Shown here piece by piece: positions 38,857-46,625 of a stretch of DNA of 64,000 bases. Made by a program: the position numbers and the translations under genes. The notes under the pieces were generated by a model. It saw only the letters and a list, made by a program, of their open reading frames with translations, was not told where the DNA came from and did no database searches. The stretch comes from Gammaproteobacteria bacterium (GTDB lineage: Bacteria; Pseudomonadota; Gammaproteobacteria; Pseudomonadales; Oleiphilaceae). Within the stretch, counting starts at the first letter, position 1. Each line of letters opens with the position of its first letter. Location of the stretch: contig PDSQ01000025.1 in NCBI GenBank assembly GCA_002747055.1, forward strand, positions 120,522 through 184,521. Reading direction: 5' to 3'.

Positions 38857-39186
38857 GGCAAATTTCCTGAATCAATGGACGCTTTCGTTGCATTTTCCCA
38901 GTATGAATCAACACAGGCAAATAATCTGCACGAATAACTTAACCTGTTGTTCAGCTGGTGTTTTTACTCTTGAGAATAGTAAAGATGGAATGGGCCGCGA
39001 TGCAGTGTCTGCCACCTTCAAATTGGCCGACCTGCTCGGCACACTTGCACTCAAAAGAGCACCTGCGAGAAAAGCAAAGTGTTTTGCTATATTGGCACTC
39101 TTTTGGTAGCGGGCTCGATCTCTTTGGTAGCGAGAACTAACGATACAATACCGCTGTAAAGCCAACTACGTGCAATCTGGCAAAAC
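38857..39186. other. Intergenic region upstream of the Lon-like gene
   Basis: 330 bases with no credible gene. It should hold the promoter of the Lon-like protease gene, reading left. The only structure I noticed is a 10-base direct repeat, TTTGGTAGCG, at 39102-39111 and 39123-39132, exactly 21 bases apart (two helical turns), which could be a tandem protein-binding site. Confidence 0.4.
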
Positions 39187-39369
39187 TTACAGTTTGGTTC
39201 CTTGATCATCGTCTGGCGGTAAGTCGTCTTTTTCCGGCGGAGTGACATAAAAACGCTTCTGATCCAACTCTTTCACTTCCGGAGCTGAAACATCACGGAC
39301 ACTTTTACCTCGCTTTAGCCAGAGAATAAAACCGCCCGCCACCACTATACCCAACAACCACTTCAGCAT
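39187..39369 (-). CDS. 60-residue single-pass membrane protein
   Basis: A small protein with no recognised family. An N-terminal helix, MLKWLLGIVVAGGFILWLKRG, anchors it, with basic residues just after, so the tail should be cytoplasmic. The tail is charged and ends acidic: EKDDLPPDDDQGTKL. AGAGGGGG lies 4 bases before the ATG, a strong ribosome site that supports a real gene. Codon pattern is like its neighbours. It lies in the same direction as the Lon-like gene but about 330 bases upstream of it, so a shared operon is uncertain. Confidence 0.65.
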   Translation of the reverse strand: MLKWLLGIVVAGGFILWLKRGKSVRDVSAPEVKELDQKRFYVTPPEKDDLPPDDDQGTKL

Positions 39370-40027
39370 AAAGCCCCCTCTAAAATCATTTAACCGTTCT
39401 ACTGATCACCCTGAACACGCCATCAAAGAACCGCTCCTAACTGCCTATTCTAAACCGCACTGTTATCCAACTTCTATTACAGTACCCCACAATAGACATT
39501 AGCAGCAATATGGTTTCGGCAACAACAAAAAACCCGGAGTGGAGATGGGTCGGGAAACCGCCGGAGTGAATGCCACGATATTGAACTGAACCACCATTCG
39601 CTTGATCACCCCATTGCTGCCCATCGCAAAACCCCGACTGGCATATCGACATATTGAGCCGGCTTTGAATAGAAATTAGTATAAAAAATAACAGCCTATA
39701 GAAATTTTGCACTTAGATGTCAATTTTTTTTACAAACAAAAAGGAATAACAAAAAAACAATAGAAGCCGTGATCGAGCAGTTTTTTCCCGAAAGCTGCAT
39801 GCCATCGATTGCCAAGCTAGGTCGTGATTTCTTAGTTTTTCAATAAAAACAATCAAATAGCCTATTGCTCATGTTTTAGTATTTTAAATCTTCAAGGTAA
39901 CCACACAGCTCAAGAACGCGCTCAACCTCGATATGGCGATAAAACCAATAGTCAAACTATTTTACAGTTACTGAATATATTTAATTTTCTACTTATAACA
40001 TACTGATTATATTGATAAAATAAAAAT
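39370..40027. other. AT-rich intergenic region before the PEP-CTERM gene
   Basis: About 660 bases with no supportable gene. A 91-codon minus-strand frame at 39437-39712 lacks a ribosome site and family resemblance. The right half (39720-40027) is strongly AT-rich with long T and A runs, as often seen around enhancer-dependent promoters. I see no repeats or RNA genes here. Confidence 0.45.
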
Positions 40028-40042
40028 TGGTAAGGTATGTGC
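40028..40042 (+). promoter_or_regulatory. Sigma-54-like promoter of the PEP-CTERM gene
   Basis: TGGTAA-GGTAT-GTGC matches the sigma-54 pattern with exact GG-N10-GC spacing, followed by AA. Transcription would start near 40054. PEP-CTERM genes are known to be controlled by sigma-54 and the PrsK/PrsR pair in other bacteria, which supports this weak match. Confidence 0.5.
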
Positions 40043-40111
40043 AAATTTTTTTCCGCCAACTGAATCAATGATTGGAGCTGGTAACGTCTGCTCAATTGAG
40101 CTTTTATCGGA

Positions 40112-41134
40112 ATGAACGAAACGCTGAAACCAAAAAAAGGTTTGCGGTTTAGTGCGGCAAGAATTATTCAACAAGGAAATTATAGGGATACCAGAATGAA
40201 TAAAAAAAGTATGCGCTTTGGTACGCTAGGAATGACCCAAAAATGGGAGGACACGTCTATCAACACGAAAAAGAAATCCATTGCACTCAATGGCAAAGCG
40301 TTGGCCATCCTGGCCGCCGGGTTACTGGCTACCGAGGCCAGTGCCGTTCCCGTAACGGAGTGGGGCTTTACCCTCGACTCAGGCTTCACCAGTACAACCT
40401 ATACTTCGGGCATAAATTTGGTACAGGAAACCAACACCAATACCTATTGGAATGCCCCCAGCACGCTCTCTTGGGGGGGATTCTTTAGCGGCAATCGAAG
40501 CAGCATCGATGTCGGTGGCGCAACTAACGGCCAATATAGCGGCACGGTCACTACCGATGGCGGCGCGGTAAATACCATAACCTTTACTCACACTAACAAC
40601 ACCATTCCACTCACCAACCGCTCTCTTCTGTCGGCGCAACTGAGCGACAGAATCGTTCTGAATCCATTGTTACCAAATTCGTCATATGACCCTAATGCCG
40701 AATTGAACCTCCCTTCTCTAAAATTTAATATCAATTTCACCGAAACATTGAATATTTTCGGCACATGCGCTACAACATCGCCTACCCCTTGCAATGATAT
40801 TTTCGTGCTGGATATCGAGGGAGCGGGATTCAACCCGGCCAACAATTCGATCAACCAGAACTTTTCCTTCCAAGATCCCACCAGTCTCGAGACGCATGAC
40901 TACAATGCGCGCATCTTTATCGACGGACTGGGCATATTGGAAGACTCTGCATGTACTGCAGCCGGTGTCGGCCCAGGCTGTATCGGATTGACCACAGTGG
41001 AGAATCAGACAAACGCTTTCCAGGTATCCCTGGATATCACGACCAAGCAGTTCTTCGTGCCAGAGCCGGGAATTCTCGCTTTACTGGGAGTCGGTCTCGT
41101 CGGCATGGGCTACCGACGTAGTAAAAAAGCCTGA
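40112..41134 (+). CDS. PEP-CTERM sorting-domain protein
   Basis: A secreted surface protein. The C-terminus VPEPGILALLGVGLVGMGYRRSKKA is the complete PEP-CTERM signal: PEP motif, membrane helix, basic tail. Exosortase cleaves there. The signal peptide is internal: KKKSIALNGKALAILAAGLLATEASA, residues 53-78 from this start. The mature part is about 240 residues, rich in Thr, Asn and Ser, with two Cys pairs (GTCATTSPTPCND; DSACTAAGVGPGCIG). The start is unclear: ATG at 40112 or 40196 would leave a long odd N-region, while the best ribosome site, GGGAGG at 40245-40250, precedes ATC at 40259. No exosortase gene is in the window. Confidence 0.9.
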   Translation: MNETLKPKKGLRFSAARIIQQGNYRDTRMNKKSMRFGTLGMTQKWEDTSINTKKKSIALNGKALAILAAGLLATEASAVPVTEWGFTLDSGFTSTTYTSGINLVQETNTNTYWNAPSTLSWGGFFSGNRSSIDVGGATNGQYSGTVTTDGGAVNTITFTHTNNTIPLTNRSLLSAQLSDRIVLNPLLPNSSYDPNAELNLPSLKFNINFTETLNIFGTCATTSPTPCNDIFVLDIEGAGFNPANNSINQNFSFQDPTSLETHDYNARIFIDGLGILEDSACTAAGVGPGCIGLTTVENQTNAFQVSLDITTKQFFVPEPGILALLGVGLVGMGYRRSKKA

Positions 41135-41162
41135 TAAGCTCACTGTTTTTGATTCAACGAAC

Positions 41163-41183
41163 CCGCCGCAATCTTCGCGGCGG
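41163..41183 (+). terminator. Hairpin after the PEP-CTERM gene
   Basis: CCGCCGC (41163-41169) pairs with GCGGCGG (41177-41183) around a 7-base loop, 28 bases after the stop codon. There is no T-run, so it may protect the mRNA end or act with Rho. Confidence 0.5.
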
Positions 41184-41396
41184 TGTAACACCAAACCCAA
41201 TACACCTCTTGTTTCATTCCATTACACCTTCTGTCGGAAAAAGCTTACCCTTTGGGGTGACTGAAAGGGCGCCTACGACTTAAGTCGAATACGAAAACCA
41301 GGTTCAGAGGCTGCCGTAGCCTTTCTTTACCCAGACTAAAAGGACTACAATCAAAGGCACGGACAACACGAAGCATAGATACAGTCGGGGTACGCT

Positions 41397-42917
41397 ATGA
41401 TATTTTCCAGTACCAAGAAATTTGAAAAACAGATGGCGCAGGCCGAAAGTTACGCGGAATGGTCAAAAGCTGCAAAAAATTATGACGCCGCAGCGGGGTA
41501 TGATCGATGGAAAATCATGGATCAGTCGCGGCGCTTCGACTATGTTTCCATTCGCGTTCGCCTCGATCGCCTGCGCGCCCTGCGCGCCCGCCATGACAAT
41601 CATGGCCTGTTACTGAACCTCAACGAAGGTATCCACGGTAATGTGGATGGTATGGGCAAGCGGGAACTATACCAAAAAGCGAAGTTCGGGACTAAACAAC
41701 TGGTTTGCGATTACGTCGACGAAATTGTTTCGGCGCTGGAGCACCTTGCCGACCCCAAAGTGAACGATATCAGCTTTGAGGAAAAACTCGACTTTTTCCG
41801 GCGCGCCCATCATTGTTTTGGCAGCACCGCACTGATGATGAGCGGTTCAGGCTCACTGTTGTATTTCCATGTCGGCGTGATCAGAACCCTGTTCAAAGAG
41901 CGATTGCTGCCAAATATCTTCTCAGGTTCCAGTGGTGGTTCGATTGTCGGCAGTGCCGTCTGCACCAAGTCGGATGATGAAATTGAATCGACATTTGATA
42001 TCGAAAACATTCTTTTCGAACGGGAAAGTCGCACAGGTCTGTTCAGTCTTCTCGACAACATCGCCCCCAAACCTCTGGATCAGGAACAAATCAAGGAACA
42101 GATCAAAAAACTGATTCCCGATCTGACCTTCCAGGAGGCGCATGCCAAGACCGGACGACATATGAATATTCCGATCGCACCGGCAGAACACCACCAAACA
42201 TCTCGACTGCTGAACGCGTTCACCTCACCCAATGTTATGATGCGCGAATCCATCCTCGCATCATCGGCCGTGCCTGGTGTCTATCCACCCGTAACCCTGA
42301 TGGCAAGAAGCCCGCAAGGAGAGCGGATCGCCTACCTGCCATCCCGCAAATGGGTAGACGGTTCGGTCAGCGACGACCTGCCTGCGAAACGACTGGCTCG
42401 ATTATATGGCGCCAACCACTATATTGTCAGTCAGACCAACCCGCACGTCGTTCCATTTGTCAATGACAACAAGCGTAATTCGGATGTATCGGCCATTCTC
42501 AGACACGCAACTCAAAACACCATTCGCGAATGGATCAATGCCGGTGCGGAAATACTGCGGCGGCCAATAAAACACAATCACACCATGAACCGCCTGATCA
42601 ACATGACCATATCGGTCATCAATCAGGATTATATTGGCGATATCAATATTCTGCCGCCAACCGGCGTCGTCAACCCATTCAAGGTACTGGCAACCCGTAC
42701 CGAAAAAGAAATAAAGAAGATGATTCTGCTTGGCGAGCGATCCACCTGGCCGAAAATCGAAATGATCCGCGTACAGACCAAGATCGGACGCACCCTGGAT
42801 CGCATTCTTTCCGACTATGAAGAGCACTATATCGACCTAATCGAAAAACGCAGCACCAACACCAAAGAAATGTCAGCCAAAGTCAGCTCCAAAAAATCCG
42901 GGTTAAAGGCGGTCTGA
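41397..42917 (+). CDS. DUF3336 / patatin-like phospholipase
   Basis: 506-residue lipid acyl hydrolase. The N-terminal DUF3336 region (about 1-140) contains YAEWSKAAKNYDAAAGYDRW. The patatin domain (about 140-345) has an oxyanion loop GSGSLLYFHVGVIRTLF, the nucleophile elbow GSSGGS (Gly-x-Ser-x-Gly) around residue 182 and the dyad Asp in KWVDGSVSDDLPAKRLA near 322. Here the loop is DGS instead of the common DGG/DGA. The C-terminal 150 residues are typical of the TGL3/4/5-like bacterial branch. No signal peptide. It probably hydrolyses triacylglycerol or phospholipid; homologues process storage lipid. GGGG upstream of ATG supports the start. Confidence 0.92.
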   Translation: MIFSSTKKFEKQMAQAESYAEWSKAAKNYDAAAGYDRWKIMDQSRRFDYVSIRVRLDRLRALRARHDNHGLLLNLNEGIHGNVDGMGKRELYQKAKFGTKQLVCDYVDEIVSALEHLADPKVNDISFEEKLDFFRRAHHCFGSTALMMSGSGSLLYFHVGVIRTLFKERLLPNIFSGSSGGSIVGSAVCTKSDDEIESTFDIENILFERESRTGLFSLLDNIAPKPLDQEQIKEQIKKLIPDLTFQEAHAKTGRHMNIPIAPAEHHQTSRLLNAFTSPNVMMRESILASSAVPGVYPPVTLMARSPQGERIAYLPSRKWVDGSVSDDLPAKRLARLYGANHYIVSQTNPHVVPFVNDNKRNSDVSAILRHATQNTIREWINAGAEILRRPIKHNHTMNRLINMTISVINQDYIGDINILPPTGVVNPFKVLATRTEKEIKKMILLGERSTWPKIEMIRVQTKIGRTLDRILSDYEEHYIDLIEKRSTNTKEMSAKVSSKKSGLKAV

Positions 42918-42942
42918 CGTTGAACCGCACCCGAAAGGGACG

Positions 42943-42980
42943 AGGCTCCGCACGAACTATCTCAGTCGGGGCCTTTTTTT
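42943..42980 (+). terminator. Rho-independent terminator after the patatin gene
   Basis: AGGCTCCG (42943-42950) pairs with CGGGGCCT (42967-42974) with one G-T pair, followed by TTTTTTT. It lies 26 bases after the patatin stop. Confidence 0.8.
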
Positions 42981-43046
42981 CGGTCAGCGAGCCGGTCAAG
43001 GCATTTTCAGTATCCGGTCACCCAAAAAAGAACCAAGATAAAGTGT

Positions 43047-43193
43047 CTAGCCATCAGGCAGCGACTCCACCTCTTCCGGACTCTGCCAGCCACATAATGA
43101 AACGCTGTCTGCAATCGATTCACAGCCGGAAATCAGTCGGGATTCATCGACACAACCAGCTAACAAAACCACCAGTAACAGATAACCTTTCAA
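43047..43193 (-). CDS. 48-residue lipoprotein with TTG start
   Basis: A very short gene easily missed because it starts with TTG. The protein begins MKGYLLLVVLLAGCVDES: positive residue, hydrophobic core and a perfect LLAGC lipobox, so cleavage and lipidation at Cys14 are expected. The mature part is 35 residues with two further cysteines (SGCESI, SLCGWQ) that could form a disulfide, and ends PEEVESLPDG. AGAGGAAC lies just upstream of the TTG, a strong ribosome site. It is convergent with the patatin gene and divergent from the DUF4198 gene. I do not recognise the family; entericidin-like size is only a resemblance. Confidence 0.65.
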   Translation of the reverse strand: MKGYLLLVVLLAGCVDESRLISGCESIADSVSLCGWQSPEEVESLPDG

Positions 43194-43362
43194 TTTAGTT
43201 CCTCTTTAGTCCCTCTTTGAAGTGTACTTTGCGTCAGGGCTTTATGCCATATTGCTGTAAAAATTAGTATTTTTATCATCAATTCAAATAGACCCATATA
43301 GTTTTTTGTATCAATTTGTTATAGTTTGTAACCAAACCATTCGATAGTGAGGAAATTGATCT

Positions 43363-44145
43363 ATGAAAGTAAAACCAAACGTAACATCATTTATCGCTGC
43401 CGCTGCTTTTTGCATGCTCGGAACGTCTGCACTGGCCCACCAACTATGGATTGTTGGCAAAAGTGAGGGTGTTTTAAAGGCGGATACAGTGTATGGACAC
43501 AATTTCCCGAATCCTGAGGAAATTAAAGAGTCACGACTAGTCCTTTTTGAACCCGTTCAGGTTTATGGTGAAAATTATCACGAAGTTTTGACCCAAAAAG
43601 GTGCTAACTATCATTTTGAAACCCAAAAGGCGCTGCCTGAGGGCACCTATATCCTGGAAAACTACTATAAGCCAACTGCCTGGAGTGAAAAAGCCGACGG
43701 TGAGTGGGAAATGGGAAAAACAAGAAAAGATATTGACGGTGAAGTCAAGTCTTGCGGCATTTACGATATGCATGGCAAGGCCATTGTGACCGTTGGAAAT
43801 GATGACGGCGCTTTTGCAATGAAGCCTTTGGATACGCATCTCGAAATCACCCCTATGGCTAAGGCCAGTGATATAGTAGTCGATAAGTTATTGAAATTTA
43901 AAATCACCAAAGATGGAAAACCTGCAAAAATGGTCGAAATCACCGGTTTTTATGAAGGTTATTCCGACAATGCCCGGATGAGCACTCCTTTTTATGCCAA
44001 GAGTGATTTTAAAGGCGAATTTCAGTTTCGTCCGCTGCATGCGGGATTATGGTATCTCTACTCTATCGTAAAAACCGAAGGAACTGCTGACTGCGAGGTG
44101 AGACAGCAAGAAGCAAGCCTCAGCTTTTATGTAAAAGACAAGTGA
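43363..44145 (+). CDS. Secreted DUF4198 protein
   Basis: 260 residues of the DUF4198 family. Signal peptide: MKVKPNVTSFIAAAAFCMLGTSALA, with cleavage before His26, giving a mature N-terminus HQLWIVG. DUF4198 proteins commonly expose such a histidine and are often linked to metal (nickel, cobalt, copper) transport loci, though not shown here. TVYGHNFPNPEE follows, and the C-terminal half (KFKITKDGKPAKMVEITGFYEGYSD, cited in part) is a beta-sandwich-like repeat found in carboxypeptidase-regulatory folds. AGGA upstream of the ATG supports the start. The gene stands alone between two short neighbours. Metal binding is inferred, not seen. Confidence 0.85.
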   Translation: MKVKPNVTSFIAAAAFCMLGTSALAHQLWIVGKSEGVLKADTVYGHNFPNPEEIKESRLVLFEPVQVYGENYHEVLTQKGANYHFETQKALPEGTYILENYYKPTAWSEKADGEWEMGKTRKDIDGEVKSCGIYDMHGKAIVTVGNDDGAFAMKPLDTHLEITPMAKASDIVVDKLLKFKITKDGKPAKMVEITGFYEGYSDNARMSTPFYAKSDFKGEFQFRPLHAGLWYLYSIVKTEGTADCEVRQQEASLSFYVKDK

Positions 44146-44159
44146 TACCGTTTCATTGC

Positions 44160-44188
44160 CATAGCATTGCAGCCGTTGTAATGCTGTG
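44160..44188 (+). terminator. Hairpin after the DUF4198 gene
   Basis: CATAGCATT (44160-44168) pairs with AATGCTGTG (44180-44188) with one G-T pair around an 11-base loop, followed by ATTTTGG. It lies 15 bases after the stop codon, with a weak T-run. Confidence 0.55.
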
Positions 44189-44301
44189 ATTTTGGTAGCC
44201 AACGGGCAACTGTCCTTGAAACCGGCTTGAAACGCCGGAGTACCAAACAAGATATTTTTTTGACTTTGGCTTTTCTGTCTTATTTAATATATCGAAAAAA
44301 C

Positions 44302-44388
44302 GCTATTAGGGGTGCTTAAAAACTGATTTTTAGGCTGAGATGATACCCTGAGTACCTGAAATGTTTAATGGCATCGTAGGGAAATAGC
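44302..44388 (+). ncRNA. TPP riboswitch aptamer
   Basis: THI-element core sequences are all present: GGGGTGC (44309-44315), GGCTGAGATGATACCC (44333-44348), ACCTGAA (44354-44360) and GCATCGTAGGGAAA (44371-44384). The closing stem P1 is GCTATT (44302-44307) with AATAGC (44383-44388). It controls the thiamine genes downstream. Confidence 0.97.
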
Positions 44389-44412
44389 TTTATGTAGAAA
44401 AACTGTAAACAT

Positions 44413-44450
44413 AGGCTGCTTCGTTACTGCGATGCAGCCTTTTTTGCTTT
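44413..44450 (+). terminator. Terminator of the TPP riboswitch
   Basis: AGGCTGC (44413-44419) pairs with GCAGCCT (44434-44440), followed by TTTTTGCTTTTTT. It begins 25 bases after the aptamer, so control is probably by premature transcription termination when TPP is bound. Confidence 0.9.
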
Positions 44451-44470
44451 TTTGCCGCAAGAGGAATCAA

Positions 44471-44689
44471 ATGGAACACGCTTTAGACAAGAAAATCCTG
44501 TTTGACAACCATGCCGAAGCCTATGATGCCTGGTTTTTTAACAATACCAATTTACTTACTTCAGAGGTGAAGCTAGCGATTGGAGCCTCACCGGCCATGC
44601 CCCATGCATCCCAAGAGGTGGGGGAAAGGGTTTCTTTCGCATCTGCGATTGTTGGCCCAAAAGGCCCCGACTGGCTGCGCAACGTTTAA
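44471..44689 (+). pseudogene. Truncated SAM-methyltransferase N-terminus behind the TPP riboswitch
   Basis: The first 36 codons read MEHALDKKILFDNHAEAYDAWF, then FNNTNLLTSEVKLA, like the N-terminus of class I SAM methyltransferases that open FDxxAxxYDxWF and are TPP-regulated in some bacteria. After Lys-Leu-Ala the sequence loses resemblance (IGASPAMPHASQEV) and stops after 72 codons; the SAM-binding GxGxG is missing. AAGAGGA before the ATG is a strong ribosome site and the riboswitch terminator lies just upstream, so this was the first gene of the operon. A deletion probably removed the rest. It may still serve as a short leader ORF before thiL. Confidence 0.65.
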
Positions 44690-44723
44690 AAAAGATCGTG
44701 ACAGGGGTACGCAACCAAGCGGT

Positions 44724-45725
44724 ATGAAACTAAAAGAGATCGGAGAATTCGGGTTTATTGACCGATTCGCATCCAAGTTCAAACCTTTGATCAAGCCGGG
44801 TGATATAGGGATTGGTGATGATTGTGCCATTATTTCGGTAAACCCGCATGAAAATCAGGTAGTCACCACCGACCTGTTAGTCGAAGATATCCACTTTTTA
44901 AAACAGAAGATCGAACCTGAGCACCTTGGCCATAAAGCGCTTGCGGTAAATTTAAGCGACATTGCGGCGATGGGTGCGACCCCACAGGCTTCCTTTTTAT
45001 CCATTGCCATGCCCCAGGATACCGACATAGCCTGGCTGGATAGCTTTATGCAAGGCTATCACTCACTGTCCCAACAATATCAGGTGCCATTAATGGGCGG
45101 CGATACAACGAAATCGCAGCAACACCTGGCCATTAACGTCGTCGTAACCGGTTTGCTTGACAAGACAAAAGCCCGTTTGCGTTGCATGGCACAAACCGGC
45201 GATATTGTTTGTGTAACCGGCACTATCGGCGACTCCGCAGCAGGCTTACAAGTTTTGCTTGATAATTTGGCGCAGACAGCTCTAACCAAAAGACTCGTGG
45301 CGGCGCATCACTTGCCGCAACCTCAAATAAAGCAGGGACAATGGCTGGCGGAACAAAGCAGTGTACATGCCATGATGGATATCTCGGATGGCATCGCCTC
45401 GGATTTACAACATATTCTCGATGCTTCAAAAAAATCGGCCAAAGTCGAATTAAATCAGCTCCCTATCAGCAATGACCTTGTCGCTGCAGCACGAACCTAT
45501 GGTTGGAACCGGTACCGACTGGCGGCCGGTGGCGGTGAGGATTATCAATTGCTCATTACGGTTAGATCCGACGCAATGAAACAACTGAACACGGGGTTTA
45601 TTGAAGTATTCAATAGCCCGCTTTACCCAATAGGCACCATTCATCCCGGCCCTGGAAAGATAACCTGGCAAAAAAAGGGTCATAAAATAAAAAACCTGAT
45701 CGAAGGATTCAATCACTTCAAATGA
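44724..45725 (+). CDS. thiL: Thiamine-monophosphate kinase
   Basis: Phosphorylates thiamine monophosphate to the cofactor TPP with ATP. The 333 residues are AIR-synthase-like: MKLKEIGEFGFIDRF at the start, GIGDDCAIISV (ATP site), TTDLLVEDIHFL, KALAVNLSDIAAMGATPQ, LMGGDTTKSQ and MMDISDGIASDLQHI, the expected ThiL blocks. The frame runs upstream to 44580 through sequence that does not resemble ThiL, so the ATG at 44724 is chosen, although its ribosome site is weak. The stop overlaps the thiD start as ATGA, so the two are translationally coupled. Control is by the TPP riboswitch upstream. Confidence 0.95.
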   Translation: MKLKEIGEFGFIDRFASKFKPLIKPGDIGIGDDCAIISVNPHENQVVTTDLLVEDIHFLKQKIEPEHLGHKALAVNLSDIAAMGATPQASFLSIAMPQDTDIAWLDSFMQGYHSLSQQYQVPLMGGDTTKSQQHLAINVVVTGLLDKTKARLRCMAQTGDIVCVTGTIGDSAAGLQVLLDNLAQTALTKRLVAAHHLPQPQIKQGQWLAEQSSVHAMMDISDGIASDLQHILDASKKSAKVELNQLPISNDLVAAARTYGWNRYRLAAGGGEDYQLLITVRSDAMKQLNTGFIEVFNSPLYPIGTIHPGPGKITWQKKGHKIKNLIEGFNHFK

Positions 45726-46534
45726 AAACATATAAACGAGTATTGACAATAGCCGGAAGCGACTCTGGCGGGGGCGCCGGTATTCAGGCGGATATAAAAA
45801 CGATTTCAGCCAATGGCTGCTTCGCTACATCTGCCATTACCGCCATTACCGCGCAAAATACACTGGGCGTTACCGATATACATGCCTTACCCATCAGCAA
45901 TTTAAAAGCACAGATTGAAGCGGTTTTACAAGATATTGGCACCGACAGCATCAAAATTGGCATGCTACATAACGCTGAAACGATAAATGCGGTTCATCAA
46001 TGCCTTAAACCGTACAAGATAAAAAATATTGTGCTTGATCCGGTTATGGTTGCGACTTCCGGCAATAAACTGTTGCAGGATGAAGCCATTGATACCTTAA
46101 AAAATGTCTTGATTCCGGTTTCCCGGGTGATCACGCCCAATATCCCCGAAGCAGAAATTCTGTTAAACAAGACGATAACCAAACAGGAAGAATTACCCGG
46201 GTTGGCCAAAGCACTATCTGAAAAAAGTGCCGGTGTTTCAGTTTTTTTAAAGGCCGGGCACTTATCTGACGACAGACTTGTCGATGTATTCTACAACGCG
46301 GAAAAAGATGAAACCATCGAGTTAGTCTCCCAGCGCGTTCATTCCAATAATACTCATGGAACCGGCTGTACACTTTCCTCGGCTTTAGCTGCCAACCTGG
46401 CTCAGAACATAGAATTAACCCAGGCGGCCGAAGCGGCGAAAAAATATGTCAACGAGGCCATAATACAGGGTGCAGAGTACCAAATTGGTGCTGGCCATGG
46501 GCCGGTTAAACATTTTTACAATTTATGGAAATAG
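45722..46534 (+). CDS. thiD: HMP / HMP-phosphate kinase
   Basis: Phosphorylates hydroxymethylpyrimidine and its monophosphate to HMP-PP, the pyrimidine half of thiamine. The 270 residues show the ribokinase-like signatures TIAGSDSGGGAGIQADIKT at the N-terminus, VLDPVMVATSGNKLL near residue 100, VITPNIPEAEILL near 140, and HGTGCTLSSALAANLA near 215, with the catalytic Cys-containing GTGCT loop. Length fits ThiD. It overlaps thiL by four bases (ATGA). With thiL it forms a small salvage-and-activation module; thiC, thiE, thiG and others are elsewhere. Confidence 0.96.
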   Translation: MKTYKRVLTIAGSDSGGGAGIQADIKTISANGCFATSAITAITAQNTLGVTDIHALPISNLKAQIEAVLQDIGTDSIKIGMLHNAETINAVHQCLKPYKIKNIVLDPVMVATSGNKLLQDEAIDTLKNVLIPVSRVITPNIPEAEILLNKTITKQEELPGLAKALSEKSAGVSVFLKAGHLSDDRLVDVFYNAEKDETIELVSQRVHSNNTHGTGCTLSSALAANLAQNIELTQAAEAAKKYVNEAIIQGAEYQIGAGHGPVKHFYNLWK

Positions 46535-46625
46535 ATATTCAGAAAAGGATTGTTGCCCATTGTATAAAATCGACGAACCGCGACAGTTTTCGTGTATTGC
46601 ACTCTGACCCCGATCAAGGAAGCCC

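Noticed and set aside
39437..39712. 91-codon minus-strand reading frame
   Set aside because: No ribosome site, no recognisable family, and AT-rich intergenic composition.
42920..43198. 92-codon plus-strand reading frame overlapping the TTG lipoprotein
   Set aside because: It lies across the patatin terminator and has no ribosome site or domain; the minus-strand lipoprotein is better supported.
44580..44723. N-terminal extension of ThiL
   Set aside because: The 48 extra residues do not resemble ThiL and come from the deletion junction; MKLKEIGEFG is the expected start.
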